DNA from: Roridomyces roridus
Taxonomy: Eukaryota > Basidiomycota > Agaricomycetes > Agaricales > Mycenaceae
Reading direction: 5' to 3'
Length of the DNA stretch: 64,000 nt
Assembly: GCA_029378245.1 (NCBI GenBank)
Contig: JARKIF010000011.1
Location: 62,001 to 126,000 of the forward strand
Of the stretch, positions 1-11,373 are shown in pieces; within the stretch, counting starts at the first letter, position 1, and the number at the start of each line of letters is the position of its first letter. The notes below the pieces were generated by a model. It saw only the letters and a program-made list of their open reading frames with translations. It searched no databases and was not told the DNA's origin. The position numbers were made by a program, and so were the translations under genes.

Positions 1-741
1 AGGCTGGCGCGCAGTCTTGCGTGCGCACGGACCTGGGATTCTCAGCATCCCTAACGCCCTGCCTCCTGCCGCCGGGCGCGTTACCATCCTGCAACCCGCG
101 GGCCACGCTGCGAGAGGCGAGCGCAAGGCGGGGTTTGCTTGGCCTGCACCTCACCTTCCGACTCCTTCGTCCCTCACTGCCTCACTTCGACCCATGTGAC
201 GATGTCTTTTGTGCAGTGGCCGGTGGCGTCGTCCTTTCAGGGTTCCTGCTCAGCGCTTGTGAGAGCCCAACGCTGCAGGGATTGCGGGAGTGGACTTGCA
301 GGGGAGTAGTCGGGGACGCGAGGGCGGCCGATCTTTGCACGATAATTCCACTGTAGATGACTCTTTCATACGCATTGAATCTACTCTATATAACTCATAT
401 TCACTTGAAATGACCTCCTTTTGAGTACCGCGAGCCTTGCGAGGGCAGGAGACACGAGACAAAGGGGAGTTACACAAAATTTCCATTTTGGGAAGACGCG
501 AAAAAAAAAGGTGATTGACATTATTTACAGGAACTGCTGTAACGCAGCTTGTTGTCGGCTTCTTCCTTAACCCAGGCCTCACTTATTCATAATTCGACGC
601 TCGTGGCTAAGACGCTGTCTGAGGTTCCGTCTACAACCGAGGGAAGCTGTTGGCCGGAGGATGATACTCAGATCTGTGAGGCTCACACAGCTGTCAGACC
701 GTGGAGGCGCCGTTGCACCGCCGTTGAGAGGCCAGGTGAAG
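1..741. other. Left edge, no supported gene
   Basis: I see no gene model here. Open frames on both strands are short, overlap one another and show no conserved motif. The stretch is GC-rich up to about 350 and more AT-rich from 350 to 600. A gene cut by the window edge cannot be excluded. Confidence 0.4.
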
Positions 742-743
742 AG

Positions 744-905
744 GCCCAGCGGTAGGCACAGCTACCCGCTGGGGGTAGGCAGAGGGTAGGCAGAGGGTCG
801 GCACAGCGAGGCACAGTTTGCATTTTTCTGACCTAGGCACAGCAAAAATGGTGTGCCTAAGGCGGTAGGCAGATGTCGGCACTGCAAGGCACAGCCTTGC
901 CTACA
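744..905. repeat. Cluster of GTAGGCA / GGCACAG motifs
   Basis: About ten short variants of GTAGGCA and GGCACAG occur in both orientations in 160 bp, including two adjacent copies of GTAGGCAGAGG near 775-796. The outer motifs face each other (GTAGGCACAG on the left, CCTTGCCTAC on the right), as in the subterminal regions of small DNA transposons. I could not find a matching target-site duplication, so I do not call it a MITE. Confidence 0.5.
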
Positions 906-956
906 CGGTCGCGGAATGCAGTGAACCTCGACAGCCCTGGCTTATTCCGAACACTA

Positions 957-1215
957 GGCCCCCCAATCGAAGGCGCTCTCCTCACAAGTCATTTCATTTG
1001 GTAGCGGCCGACGCTCTTCAGTGGGGTGCGCTCCTTTACCTGTCCAATGATTCGCCAATTGAAACTCGACGATTTCTTCGTAGATCCTGATGCTGGCTAC
1101 GTTCTCGTTCCTCATCAGTACATCGGTGGTTTTGCGCCGGAGGGAAGCAGAGTCGAGGACTGCTGAGGAATCAAATGTCATTGACATGGACGAGAAGATA
1201 ATTTGAAGTTGACCT
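957..1215 (+). pseudogene. Broken 3' fragment of an MFS transporter gene
   Basis: This is a diverged, opposite-strand copy of the last exons of the MFS transporter at 9412-11373. It keeps the intron acceptor and the reading PPIEGALLTS, but the Trp codon that follows FIW in the intact gene has become TAG. The remainder follows the intact gene through the last membrane helix, where the GTSVALRRR region is still readable. The upstream 11 or so helices are absent. It is therefore a relic of a duplicated transporter gene and not functional. The alignment was made by eye between the two regions of this window. Confidence 0.75.
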
Positions 1216-1419
1216 GCCCCAGTGTTCATCTTGTCATACGGTTCCTCATGTATTCTTTCTTGGACGACTCGAACTTTTGAAGGCTTCCTCTGCCTCGTTT
1301 CAGCCCGATGCCGATGGGGAGAGAGTACTTAGCGGTTCGATCATGCAGATGAGAACGAAACAGTGTCCGCAGACGCAGGCGCGAGCAAGTGCGCTCCCAC
1401 ATAAGTACTGCATAGCCTC

Positions 1420-1610
1420 CCGAGTCCGGGGGGCGCATCATAGATCCGATCAGCCCGACACGCAGCGTAACCGCGTGACCACTGACGTAAGTGGCACCCC
1501 ACTCTCGTCCTCCTCGCTCAAACGGTCTCGTCTTCGGATACATCTGCTGCCTTGGAGAGCAACCAACCGGTGGATGATTTTCTGATGGATTCAAGTCTAT
1601 TCAACGTCGA
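1420..1610 (+). repeat. Degenerate copy of the region upstream of the MFS gene
   Basis: The block shares CGCGTGACCACTGACGTAAG and flanking sequence with the reverse complement of about 11750-11960, which lies 400-590 bp upstream of the MFS start codon. Here it lies just downstream of the broken MFS 3' end. That order would arise if MFS copies once stood in tandem and the coding part of one was lost. Confidence 0.55.
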
Positions 1611-4369
1611 TCACAATCCGCGGGAGGATTCAAGCAAGATTCAAGGCAGTGGCCCTGGGCAGCGGCTCAAGAACTGCGCCGCAGCAAGATCGACAGAAGA
1701 TCCGCGCGACGCGACGCGGTCAAGAAAGCGACTAGAAGACTCATCCACGGACGTTTCAACTCATCTTCATTCGTTGGTAGACTCACCGGCACACCATGCC
1801 ATTGGCGTGTGTATTTCTGCGGATAGGCATGCGGAAAGGGCTCGCCGCTCGGTGAATGCCATTGTTCTGGCCGTGGACTTGAAACACCGCGTGGTTCACC
1901 ACATCCAAAAACGATATCCCGATGTGCTTTGTCTCCTTGTCTCCCGGAAATGCCCGGCTGATTCTCGAGATCATGGATCAGAAACCGAAGATAGTGAAGC
2001 TCCTCAAGATGGACGCTGGCACAAAAGAGGCGTCAATATCCTGGATCACATCCCGGTGAAACGCATGGTCATCCAAGCATGGGACTCCAACGTACCGAGA
2101 CCACTCGCTCCGACAGATGGAAACCCCGCTTCACGATGAAGGGAAGATCACCTCCGACGGGGCTCCTTACACCTCAGGCATGAATACTGTCGAATGGGAA
2201 TGGCATAGTGATCAATTGATTCCCTCAGACCAACTGGATACTGGGTCGCTATAGTACCTGCGCTACAACCGCATCGAGTCAGTGATGCCCCGGATGGCTA
2301 AACAACAAGAGAGATCTACTCACGCGCGGCGAGAACTTCGTCGGTGGGAGATCTATCTCCTGTAATCTACTCAAGAAAGGCGTATCAGGGCTGTGCGCGG
2401 GGGAGGGGGGAATAGCGCACTGGGTGGTGCCGCCGTCGTCAATACTGGCGTTGCGTCATGGTCATCGTCACCATCCTACATCTGTGAGCAAGGCATCCCA
2501 GCCCTCACAAGCGTACTACTCACGTCCTTGAGCAGTCCCTCACAGCAGCGGTCCCGGTGTTTCGTCCACAGTCCCGGATAGAATCGTGAGCGCCTGTCGA
2601 GCTTTATCCTCCGCGCACAATTGCGGCAGACAACTGCGTGCGGCTCTACGGTGCCAGGAACGATCCATATATCAGCCTCGAGGGAGAGTCGGCGCTCTGC
2701 CTCCGAGCGTGCTGATTTCTTCGATGGGCCGCCGCGGCGGGCGTTGGGTGGCGGAGGGGAGGCCCATGGAAGACCTGCGTAAGCGTTTGGCGGGGGCGAC
2801 GGTGTACTGAGCCCTGTGATGGAGCTTGATGCAGATACGGGGCTGAAGAGAGTCCGGGCGCTGGTGCTGCTAGAGGAGGAGGAGGGCGAGGGCGATGACC
2901 ACGACCTCTGAGTGGGTTCGTCGTCGAAAGGCGTCGAGTCGTGGATCAGGCCAGAGATGGGGAGTCTGCCTCGCGTTACGACAGCGGAATTGGCACGCGG
3001 TAGCCTGGAATTCAGCCCGCGTCAGCCCAATAAGTCGCTGGTTCCTGCGCCACGGTGCGTACCGCCTGGGACATTCGTACCAGTGCTCGTTGACTTGTTT
3101 TGAAATTTTGGTGAGAACGTCGTCAGGGCCGACGACCTCGAAGATGTGCCCACATCCGCGCCCGCACTTGTTCCGAAACCAATGCTCTGTGGGCAGTAGG
3201 TGGGCAACGTCGGGATGAGAGGAGGAGGTGAGCATCCTTGGCTTGCTTTACGAGAAATTTGCCGATTTCTTTTGGAGATATGTAGTGCGTGGAGGGGAGG
3301 AAGAAGTAAAACACGTGAGATCCTCACTGTCGGCGCAGATAAATGTGCCAATGCCATCTCGTGTCACTGAGATGTGATTGACTGATACTTTTATCCTCCT
3401 TTGTGGCAGCTGCGACCTGTCCGTCTCGCCCGCGAGGCGCGACCGCGACTCGAGCTCGCCATCCCCTCCAACGGGCCTCCGCTTTAACTCCCTTCCCGAG
3501 TCCGCCGACAGTTATTCTCTTCGGGTAGGGAGGAAGGTGTAACCTCATCAAGGGGTTCTGACACGGCGCTTGAATCAAGGGTGCTTCTCGGAAGTCTCTT
3601 CCCATCCACCCTCAACGAAAAAATTTAAAGTTATGCTAGGCCATCATTCAGCGGACTGTTCACATTCTGACAAGTTGCGCGCGCTCGGGTATAAATATTG
3701 CACATCGACTGTGCATCCTCCCCGTCCTCACTCTCCCTGCACCGCGCCCGGTTCTCGCTTATCCCGTGCTTCCCCAACTTCTTCCATTTAATTAATAACC
3801 ACGAATTTTACCCACACACACACGGCGCAGACTCGCGGCAGAAGACCAGGGGCCAGCTGGTCCCGATCTATCTCAGTTGGAGGCCTAGCAAAATCTTTCG
3901 CTATCAGTGACCAGTCAGGATGGATACTGCGATAGCTGTCGGCTTCCAAGGCCTCCGACACCTGTGCTGCGTGCGTGCTGCGATGGAGTGTGAACTGGGC
4001 GCCCATGCAGGTCTGGCATTGGTGCTACTGGGACGACGTGCACATCTGCATATGATCTTCGAGGGCTGTGGGATCCCCAGGACCGGTGCATAGTGTTCCG
4101 GCTCGTATATCACTGGAATGCTCGCTCATCCTTGTTCGCAGTACGATCATTCATCTTTGTTCAGCTGCTACAACGCGCTTTTCTACGACTCCGACTCCGA
4201 AAGTCCGATTTCGAACTCCGCTACTGCACCTCGCCGCCTCGTTTTTCGCGCCGATGGAAACTGACATGCGGAATGTCTGTGCGAAATGCTGGGAAAGAAG
4301 CAGCTCCACCGGCGGTGACAATACAATCATCTACACATATATCTTCTCAGCGCCCCGGGGCGTGTCTGG
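1611..4369. other. Long stretch without a supported gene
   Basis: Open frames are present on both strands (for example 1552-2139 on + and 2870-3235 on -) but none carries a recognisable motif or a convincing exon-intron pattern. A TATAAA-like box with pyrimidine-rich sequence behind it lies near 3690-3780 and could belong to an unrecognised small gene. Confidence 0.35.
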
Positions 4370-4374
4370 AATTC

Positions 4375-5035
4375 ATATCGGCTTCGCTTCGCTTGTCAGG
4401 GATTAAGGTTTGTCACTTTTTAAATTTATCCACGACGGCACGCAACAATGCCCTAGAATCATTTGTGCCCAAAACGCAGATCAAACTCAGGCAGCGGAGC
4501 TCAAAGTCGGAGTCGAATATTACGCTGAGAGACGCTCGCATTTCCGAAATTCGATTGTTCAAACAAAAACGAATGAGCAGTCGGACTAGTCGTCACATCT
4601 CATGTACTGGACCACTGGTCCAACCGTGTCCGCCACTGCCTTGACGGCAGAAGCCGAGCACAAGATGTCGAATTTAGTTCAACTCCAATCCAAGTCAATG
4701 GTAACTGTTGCGGGCAACCATATCGGCTTCGCTTGTCAGGGATTAAGGTTTGCCTCTTTGTGAACTCAAGTTTATATACGGCGGCATGCACCATGCGCTA
4801 TGTAAATTGTGTACAATCAGCAACGCACGACGCATATCAAACTCAGACAGCGGAATTCCAAGTCGGAGTTGAATCCTTGGCTGAGAGACGCTTGCATTTC
4901 CGATATTCGATTGTTCAAATGAGAACGAATGAACAGTCGAACTCACCGGTCCTACCGTGTCTGCCGTCCGCCACTGGCTTGACGGCACCAAACGGATCAG
5001 CGCGGAGTCGAATTTAGTTCAACTCCAATCCAAGT
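4375..5035. repeat. Direct tandem duplication, 340-bp period
   Basis: Two adjacent diverged copies share GCTTGTCAGGGATTAAGG at 4391 and 4731 and GAATTTAGTTCAACTCCAAT near 4670 and 5010, both offset by exactly 340 bp. The middle is also alignable: the CAAACTCAG and GAGAGACGC blocks appear in each unit. Copies differ by many substitutions and small indels. No coding function was recognised. Confidence 0.8.
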
Positions 5036-5372
5036 GAATGCATCAACATGAAAGATACTTACGATGGGAATTGCTGCGGGCAACCCATATATACGAGTCC
5101 AGACTCCGCAACGGTCTGTCGAGACTCGCGGTACGCCGTAAGTAGGTACACACTTGTTACCTTGGTCTTCGACTCCAACTTCGCACAACAATGATCATCC
5201 ATCCGTTCAAAATATTCATTGCAATCGAGTGTAAATACAACTAACTACTTGTCGGAACCACGAGTAAGATATTCACAGAAACATAGTAAGGAGATACGGC
5301 TCGAAAAGAGTGCCATTCAAACGATCAATTCCATAGTCCAATAATAACCCCCAGAATCCCAAAAAGACGGAA
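5036..5372. other. Intergenic, nothing recognised
   Basis: AT-richer spacer between the tandem duplication and the 3' end of the minus-strand hypothetical gene. It should contain that gene's 3' untranslated region. I see no motif. Confidence 0.4.
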
Positions 5373-6154
5373 TCAAAACAACGTATTGAAGGAGATCCCA
5401 TTGGCAGCGAGAGCGAGGTGGGTGAGAGCAGCATCAGCAGCGCGCTGCGCTGCATCGGAGGAAGGCATCGAAGTGGGCGTGCCAGGGACAAAAGTGCTAG
5501 TCGGCGAACGAATCTGCATCGAAACACACCGCGACCGCGACTCCGGGTGTTCGGGTATAGAGGAGAGTTCCCGCCTGGGGACACGCGCGGTCCGGGGCCT
5601 GATGGTGGAAGAGTTGATGCGGGCCTGGGGGTTGGGCACTACGCATGAACTCTGGGTATCGGCGTGGGGGTTGGCACGCTTCGGCGAGGAAGAGGGGTGG
5701 CCAAGGCCAATGGGGTGATGAGGGCGAGAGGAGGGGGAGGGGGACGCGGCGCTGCCGGCCTGAGTTGATGCGGTGGATGGAGGATGACCGAGGCCAATGG
5801 GATAACGGGCGATGGTGGCGGTGGAGGATGATGGTGAAAATGCGGCACGGCCGACTTGATAGGGCTGGGGAGCTGGGAGATGCTCGTGGGATGCTGCTAC
5901 GCTCGCTGTGATACGTTGCCCCGGTGTGGGCACAACTATCACTCTGCGCTGGACGCTAGGGGCCTGTGAGACGCAAGGTCTGGTAGAGGATTTCTACACG
6001 GCGAGTTGACCGGCGTGAGTAAGATGTGAAGCAAAGCGAGGTATAGTACACGTACCAAGGTCCAAAGGTCGCTGTTCGGCATTGAGGGCGCCCAGGGATC
6101 ATTTGTAGGGGCGGAGAGAAGAGGAGAAGAAGAGGGTGCGGAGATGACAGACAT
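5373..6154 (-). CDS. Ser/Pro-rich hypothetical protein, two exons
   Basis: I do not recognise a family. The model starts at the ATG at 6154 (MSVISAPSSS), reads to a GTACGTG donor near 6056, skips an intron of about 60 bp ending in GTGTAG near 5995, and continues in frame to a stop at 5373. The product would be about 220 residues. It is rich in Ser, Pro, Ala and Arg, contains the short repeat HPIGLGHP/YPIGLGHP, and has an Ala-rich, helix-prone C-terminus (AAQRAADAALTHLALAANG). There is no signal peptide or membrane segment. The clean intron and the open frame argue for a real gene. The opposing plus-strand frames in the same GC-rich DNA are taken as shadows. Confidence 0.5.
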
Positions 6155-6624
6155 TGCAGAGTGAAGATTTGAGAGAGGTAAGGGATGAAGCTTTGAGTTG
6201 AATACGAAGAAGTTTTTAAGAGCAAAAGTAGGGCAAGTGGTGGGAGAAGAGAAAGGATTTGTTTATTTGTCCCCGCGGAATGGAAAACAAGAACAGTCAG
6301 GGGGTGTCGCAGATACCGATCGGAAATTGCGATCAGCCCAAAGCAGGTTTCTCGCAGGGGAAGCGAGAAAAGCGAGGAGAGCGTCGCAGATCTAGAAGAG
6401 AAGGTGAGAGTCAGGAACAAAGAGCTAATAGCACCCGAGCTAATGACCGCACGGTGACGTTGACTGAACTCGGCAAGAACCTTTGATTCAGCGCAATTCT
6501 AGGGAGAGGAGAAAGGGGGTCTGAGCTTGAGAGATGGCCGAAAACAGAAGGGCGAGGGAGGTCCAAGAAAGAGAGGGACGTAAGAGTGTGAGACATGAGA
6601 GTGTGGGGGTGATCCGTGCAGATT
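6155..6624. other. Purine-rich spacer between a gene and tRNA-Cys
   Basis: Contains the presumed promoter and 5' untranslated region of the minus-strand hypothetical gene. The plus strand is strongly purine-rich (GAGAG and GAAG runs), so the coding strand of that gene carries a CT-rich leader, common in fungal promoters. No gene seen. Confidence 0.35.
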
Positions 6625-6628
6625 AAAA
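6625..6628 (-). terminator. RNA polymerase III terminator of tRNA-Cys
   Basis: On the minus strand a run of T follows the discriminator base of the tRNA directly (TTTTT including U73). This is a standard pol III stop signal. Confidence 0.7.
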
Positions 6629-6723
6629 AGCAGCTGCTGGGGGTCGAACCCAGGACCTCGCGATGATCATGTTGTACATGGATTCATTGCAATCGCACGC
6701 TCATACCACTGAGCTACAGCTGC
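6629..6723 (-). tRNA. tRNA-Cys(GCA) with a 22-nt intron
   Basis: The minus strand folds into a full cloverleaf. The acceptor stem is GCAGCTG/CAGCTGC, the D stem GCTC/GAGC, the anticodon stem TGCGA/TCGCG (one G-U pair), the variable loop has 5 nt, and the T stem is CTGGG/CCCAG with loop TTCGACC. The loop TTGCAA places GCA at positions 34-36, so it decodes Cys. The discriminator is U, as expected for tRNA-Cys. A 22-nt intron at 6665-6686 follows position 37, the canonical nuclear site. Mature length without the intron is 73 nt before CCA addition. Internal A and B boxes are intact, so it should be transcribed by pol III. Confidence 0.95.
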
Positions 6724-7330
6724 TTATGGGGCTGACTTCTCTGTGAATACTGTGCGCCGGGTACAGTGGTGGGCTATCGTTCCGAACCATACTTAGTCGC
6801 CGTTCTGATTGGAATCGGAAGCCCAACACACAACACACTTGTTCGATTTTTTGATCTCCCATTCCTCGACGACGTCAGCATCAGACCAGCGCCTGTGTCC
6901 AGGTTACTGCTCGCATCTGCGATTAGTCTGATAAATGGGCTGCTCCGTGCCAAGGCCAGGGTCAGATTTGCGGTGATCCGGGACGAGGCAAGACGGCATT
7001 CAGCAGATACCGCCTTGATGAAATCATTCTCCTGCCATTTCGGACGACGTGTGGCATGTGGAAACACACGCACGTTCTTGTTATCGCAACCGCATTGACA
7101 GCTGAGCGCCGTTCCATTGGCGTCAACCTACAACTCTCCCAGTCCTCCGCAAACTCATACGGTCGGGAAGAGAGCAGAAAAACAAGTGAGCCGTGCACTT
7201 TGGATACTTACTCGACCCGGTTCCAGCGGGTTTACGAAATCTCTGCGCCCGATAAAAAAACGCCGGCACGGGCGCCCAGGCACGCCACTGCCATTTTCAT
7301 ATTGACATTCTAAATAGTAAGCAACTCATT
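6724..7330. other. Shared upstream region of tRNA-Cys and the DUF6533 gene
   Basis: Divergent intergenic region of about 600 bp. An open frame on each strand crosses it (6766-7098 on +, 6774-7073 on -) but neither has a recognisable motif. A GATAAAAAAA stretch near 7250 lies about 80 bp before the DUF6533 start and could serve as a TATA-like element. Confidence 0.35.
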
Positions 7331-9111
7331 ATGTCCGCCCCACTCCCACCCTCCGAGCTCTTCACTTCCTTTCACCATGTCATCCAAGGCAATCAACACC
7401 GCGACGACTCAGTGCGCCACTGTCCTCCTCCAAGCTGCGACCTGTCTCTAACACTTAACACGCACAGTTTCCTACGATTTCGGCTCCAATATTCCAGCCT
7501 GGGTAAGCATCTCTCCTTTGCCATGCCGACTCTTGACTTTCTTTCTCGCAGCGCTGCTGTACTACGACTACGTCTTGACCTTCCCGAGGGAGGTACAATA
7601 CATCTGGAGGCAAAAATTTCGGCTATCTACGTTGCTGTACATTGGATGTCGATATGCGCTGGTCGCAAATGTCCTGTACCTCCTGGCGATAGCGAACAAA
7701 CTGGGACAATCGGTAGGTCTCGCCACACACACTTGGCTGCGTTCCTGAAATGTTTTTGTAGTAAGTCCATAGTCTGACTTGACATCCGGGTCATTGACCA
7801 CCTCTCTAGGTGCGACCTATGGTATAAAGTCTCGGGCGCTTTGAGCGTCGTCGGGCGTCTCGCAATAATAAGTGCGTTCTATTCATAATCCACTTTCCCG
7901 CGTGCCCGTCCTCACGCATGGCGCAGTCGTCTTCACACTAAGGAGTTCAGCCGTCTTTGGGAAGAACAAATGGGTATTTGCCTACATGAGTCTCGTTGGG
8001 CTGGCTTGTTTTGCACTGGACATTGTCGGTCTTCTTCCCGCTCTTTCGTTCCTTGGCTGATGAATGCAGACGCACGTTCCCGGTCTTCAATGTTCTGGGA
8101 CTGCAGCTATTCCCGTGTAAGTCGGTTTCTTTCAATCCCTCTCTTCTCACTCTCCTCAGCGGTGAGTGTCCACTCTCTCCGCACAAATCATCGCATCTGA
8201 ATCAATATCTGCCAAGCTCCCGAGATGCTTTCAATCCTGACCATCATCTTCGAAACTTCCTCGACCTTCTTCACCGCGATCCGCTGTCGACAGGCTCTAC
8301 GTGTCATGAATAGCGCAGAGCGCAGGAAGTACAGTGTCGTGTCCATACTTCTCCAGCAAGGTAATTGCATCCATCGAGATTGCCCAAATTTACTGAAAGA
8401 CAATCCGCCCGGTCTGCAGGAGTCTTATTCTTCTGTTCCATATCAATCTTCACCGTCGCAGGCGTGATCCTCCAATACGTACGTGCGGCTATCTGAATGT
8501 TCTTCGTGTCCTGTTGATCATTCATCCTATCCGATTCAGCGAGCACCAGTCAGTTTAATTTTACTCCGAAAGCCGCACAAACAGACAGGTTCTAATTTCT
8601 CGCCCCCTCCGTAGCCCGGATTCTTCCAACGTCTACCAAACGCATTCACACTCCCGTGCGTCCCATCTCATTTGAACTCACTCGCCGTGGAATGTTGAAC
8701 CCTGACAGTCTCTCATGCATGCTCACCGCCCGCTTCATCCTGCACCTCCGCAAATGGTACGCAACGCAACTCGACTCGACACACATCGACGTCAACTCCA
8801 AGAGCGCAACCTTCGCGTTCCAAGTGTCCGACGCCACCACAACAACAAATGGAGAATTGACGACAATGTTCCCCGCACTCGCCATGGCCATGGTGGATGA
8901 ATTTGGTCCAGATCCGACTGTTGTGGATTGTTTGTTGACGACAGAGAATGCGGCGGAGATGCTGGTGAGGAGGAATTATATGAGTGACCAGGATGCATAT
9001 GGAGGGGATGTGCGTGGGGCAGGGCAGGAGAGAGATGAGGAGGAGGAAGAGGGACGGGTTGATGTGAAGTCTAGTGTATCACCATCAATGCGGGAAACGG
9101 AAATCGTGTAA
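7331..9111 (+). CDS. DUF6533-family integral membrane protein, multi-exon
   Basis: A hydrophobic protein of the kind common in Agaricomycetes, with about seven membrane helices and unknown function. The N-terminal DUF6533 hallmark is clear: YYDYVLTFPREVQYIW followed by a helix with LLYIGCRYALVANVLYLL. The next exon gives CDLWYKVSGALSVVGR. Further exons give FTLRSSAVFGKNKWV and the helix LVGLACFALDIVGLLPAL, then ETSSTFFTAIRCRQAL, then SCMLTARFILHLRKWYA, and a long hydrophilic acidic tail to the stop at 9111. The start at 7331 (MSAPLPPSEL) is the likeliest ATG, but exon 1 boundaries are uncertain and a second intron may lie at about 7380-7467. Introns are short GT-AG. The gene converges on the MFS transporter about 300 bp away. 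The family is sure; exact splice sites are not. Confidence 0.8.
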
Positions 9112-9411
9112 CATGTATACCTTGTATTAGTTTGTATCATCGGGATCGAGTGGTCATATGTTGTTTGTATCCGTCTAAAAAAGTTCGAAATAAACTTACA
9201 AGCGAGTTTCAAAATCGGAAAGGTTAGCAAGCCGTTCTTCTGGGGATCAGAGATGAGGCAAGGAATTAGTTGATGGAGGGAGGGTGAATTGGAGAGCGAG
9301 GAGAACTTCGTAGCAAGTATCATGGCCTCTGTCGACAACGTCAAAAGTTTTCCGACAAGAAATAAGTGTACATGATACTTGAACAACATGACAAGAAACC
9401 TACGAACGCTC

Positions 9412-11373
9412 TCAATTTGAATTTGTCTTCTCGACCACGTCAATGACATTCGAATCGTCAACAGCCCTGGACGCTGCCTCCCTCCGGCGCAAAGCAACCG
9501 ATGTACCGATGAAGAACAAGAACGTCGCCAACATTAGAATCTCGCAACAAATTGTCGGGGTAAATGCCAGTAAGTAAGTGAAGGAACGTCACCGAACGCA
9601 CCCCACTGAAGAGCGTCGGCCGCCACCAGATGAAACGACTTGTGAGGAGAGCGCCTTCGATTGGTGGTCCTAGCATCGCCAATTGATACGTTGTTAATTA
9701 TAGCTGCCAGTGCTATTGTGAACTTACCAACGAGCCCACCGAGTCCGACGATGGCGAAGCCAATACCTATACGTAGTCTGATGTAGAGTTCAGCATGCGC
9801 CAACGGCCGAACCTTGGTACGTACCCCAGCCCCTCGATATTGGGCGTCAAAACCGCTATGATGGGCGGCATCGTTGTAAAAACTTCCACGAGTGTAATAT
9901 GAGCACAAACCCGAAGCTCAAGAGGGAGACGGAGGCACTCACACATCCCCCCGAAAAACCCACACAGCACAGAAAAAACCAAAACGCCTACCATCGTCTT
10001 TGACAGAGCAAGCAGGCATAGGATGAAAACCGCCACTACAGCGCTGGATAGAGTCGCGATGTCGATGACACCCAGTCTATTGGGTAGGAAGCCCGGTAAG
10101 AGACGACCAAAGAATCCAGACGCGTTCAGGATGACCAGCTGTCAGCGAGCATTTGATTGGATTGAAGTCGTGGCAAGGGATTGGTATGTACGCACGGTGT
10201 AGAAGGCGACATGCTCGTCGATACCGTGCTTGACGGCTTCTAGCTGGAGATAGAAGAGCGGAAAATAGTAGCTGTGCGGGGATGAAGCAATGAGATACTT
10301 GGCCATGCAACTTTCTCACCTTGCGAGAAAGGTCGTCCATCTGCGAAGCCTCAGGTGATTGGCAGTTGTGCGGAAGGTTAGTACACGTACGCGCCCACGG
10401 TTAACATACAAGGCACATCCCTCACAAAGCGACTGATTGACTTGCGTAGCGGCAAATGCGTCTGCGGCGGGGGAAGCCTCGGGTGCATCAAGAGACACGC
10501 GATGAGGAGTAAGCCGCCAACTAACCCCGCACTCATTCGGACGGCAGACCCGAATCCCAGGTGGTCGTCGTGCAGGGTGTTGTTGAGCATGATCGCGTGC
10601 ACGACGGCGCCGAGGCAGGAGCCCGACGTGGGGATGCACATTGCGAGAGTGCGTCGCCTCTGGAAGTAGTGAGAGATAACGGCGATGCTGGGGACATACA
10701 TGATGCCGGCGCCGAGGCCGACACCAAGGGCTTGGGCCAGGAAGATCTGGTAGTACTGGTCCGGCTTGCAGAGGGAGAGCATGAACAAGCTTAGAGTGCA
10801 CAAAAAGCTGCCGCCCCAGATGAGAGGGTAGCTGGGTTGAGTACACTCAGTCCCTTCACGGGATATATTCGGATTGAATAGACGCACAAATATCCACGAT
10901 CATAAAGGCGCCCAGAGAGAAGACCACCAGCAAAAATTAGGAAGGCGCTGACGCTTCCGATCCATCTGGAATGCGCGTCATTGATGACCGAGGTGGAGGG
11001 TTCAGGACTGACGAGATCGCGGAGGACGTCGACGTCGTCAAGTAATGCCGCACGTAGAAGTCTGGGATAGTGAGAGTTGACCGTCGAAAGGCGCCGGAAA
11101 GTACCTTGATATACGCCGAATGCGTTCGTGTATCTGGAATATAACGTCAGGAAGGTTTGAATAGCTCGAACCCAAAAGGCTCGCCCAAATCCACAGAATT
11201 GCACTAGAAATCTAGGGGAAAGGTCAGTCTGGCTGTTTGGTGAGGGAAAGGAAGACATACGATCCAGCGACAGCTGCCCACGCGCGGAGTCCACCTTCGG
11301 GGAAAGATGTCTCGAGGTTCTCCTCATCCTGGGCGGCGGTGCCTCTCTCCAATTCGTCTTTCGTCGGCGCCAT
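9412..11373 (-). CDS. MFS transporter, monocarboxylate-transporter-like
   Basis: A plasma or organelle membrane permease of the major facilitator superfamily, closest in motif style to fungal MCT-like (Mch) transporters. Substrate unknown. It starts at the ATG at 11373 with a short cytosolic head (MAPTKDELER) and the motif FPEGGLRAWAAVAGS that opens helix 1 in this family. Later exons give GLGAGIMYVPSIAVISHYFQ, a helix 4 region followed by RRRTLAMCI, and then MLNNTL. The last exons encode GIGFAIVGLGGLVG, PPIEGALLTSRFIWWRPTLF and a final helix before RRREAASRAV; the stop is at 9412. Many introns of about 50 bp interrupt it, one of them splitting the LGGLVG exon from the PPIEGA exon at about 9671-9728. 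No disabling change was seen. A broken copy of its 3' end lies at 957-1215. Confidence 0.85.

Noticed and set aside
1552..2139. Plus-strand open frame of 195 codons
   Set aside because: Random-looking composition, no domain, no splice support, starts in the duplicated repeat block.
5386..5911. Plus-strand Gly/Arg-rich frames
   Set aside because: Shadows of the minus-strand Ser/Pro-rich gene, which has a clean intron.
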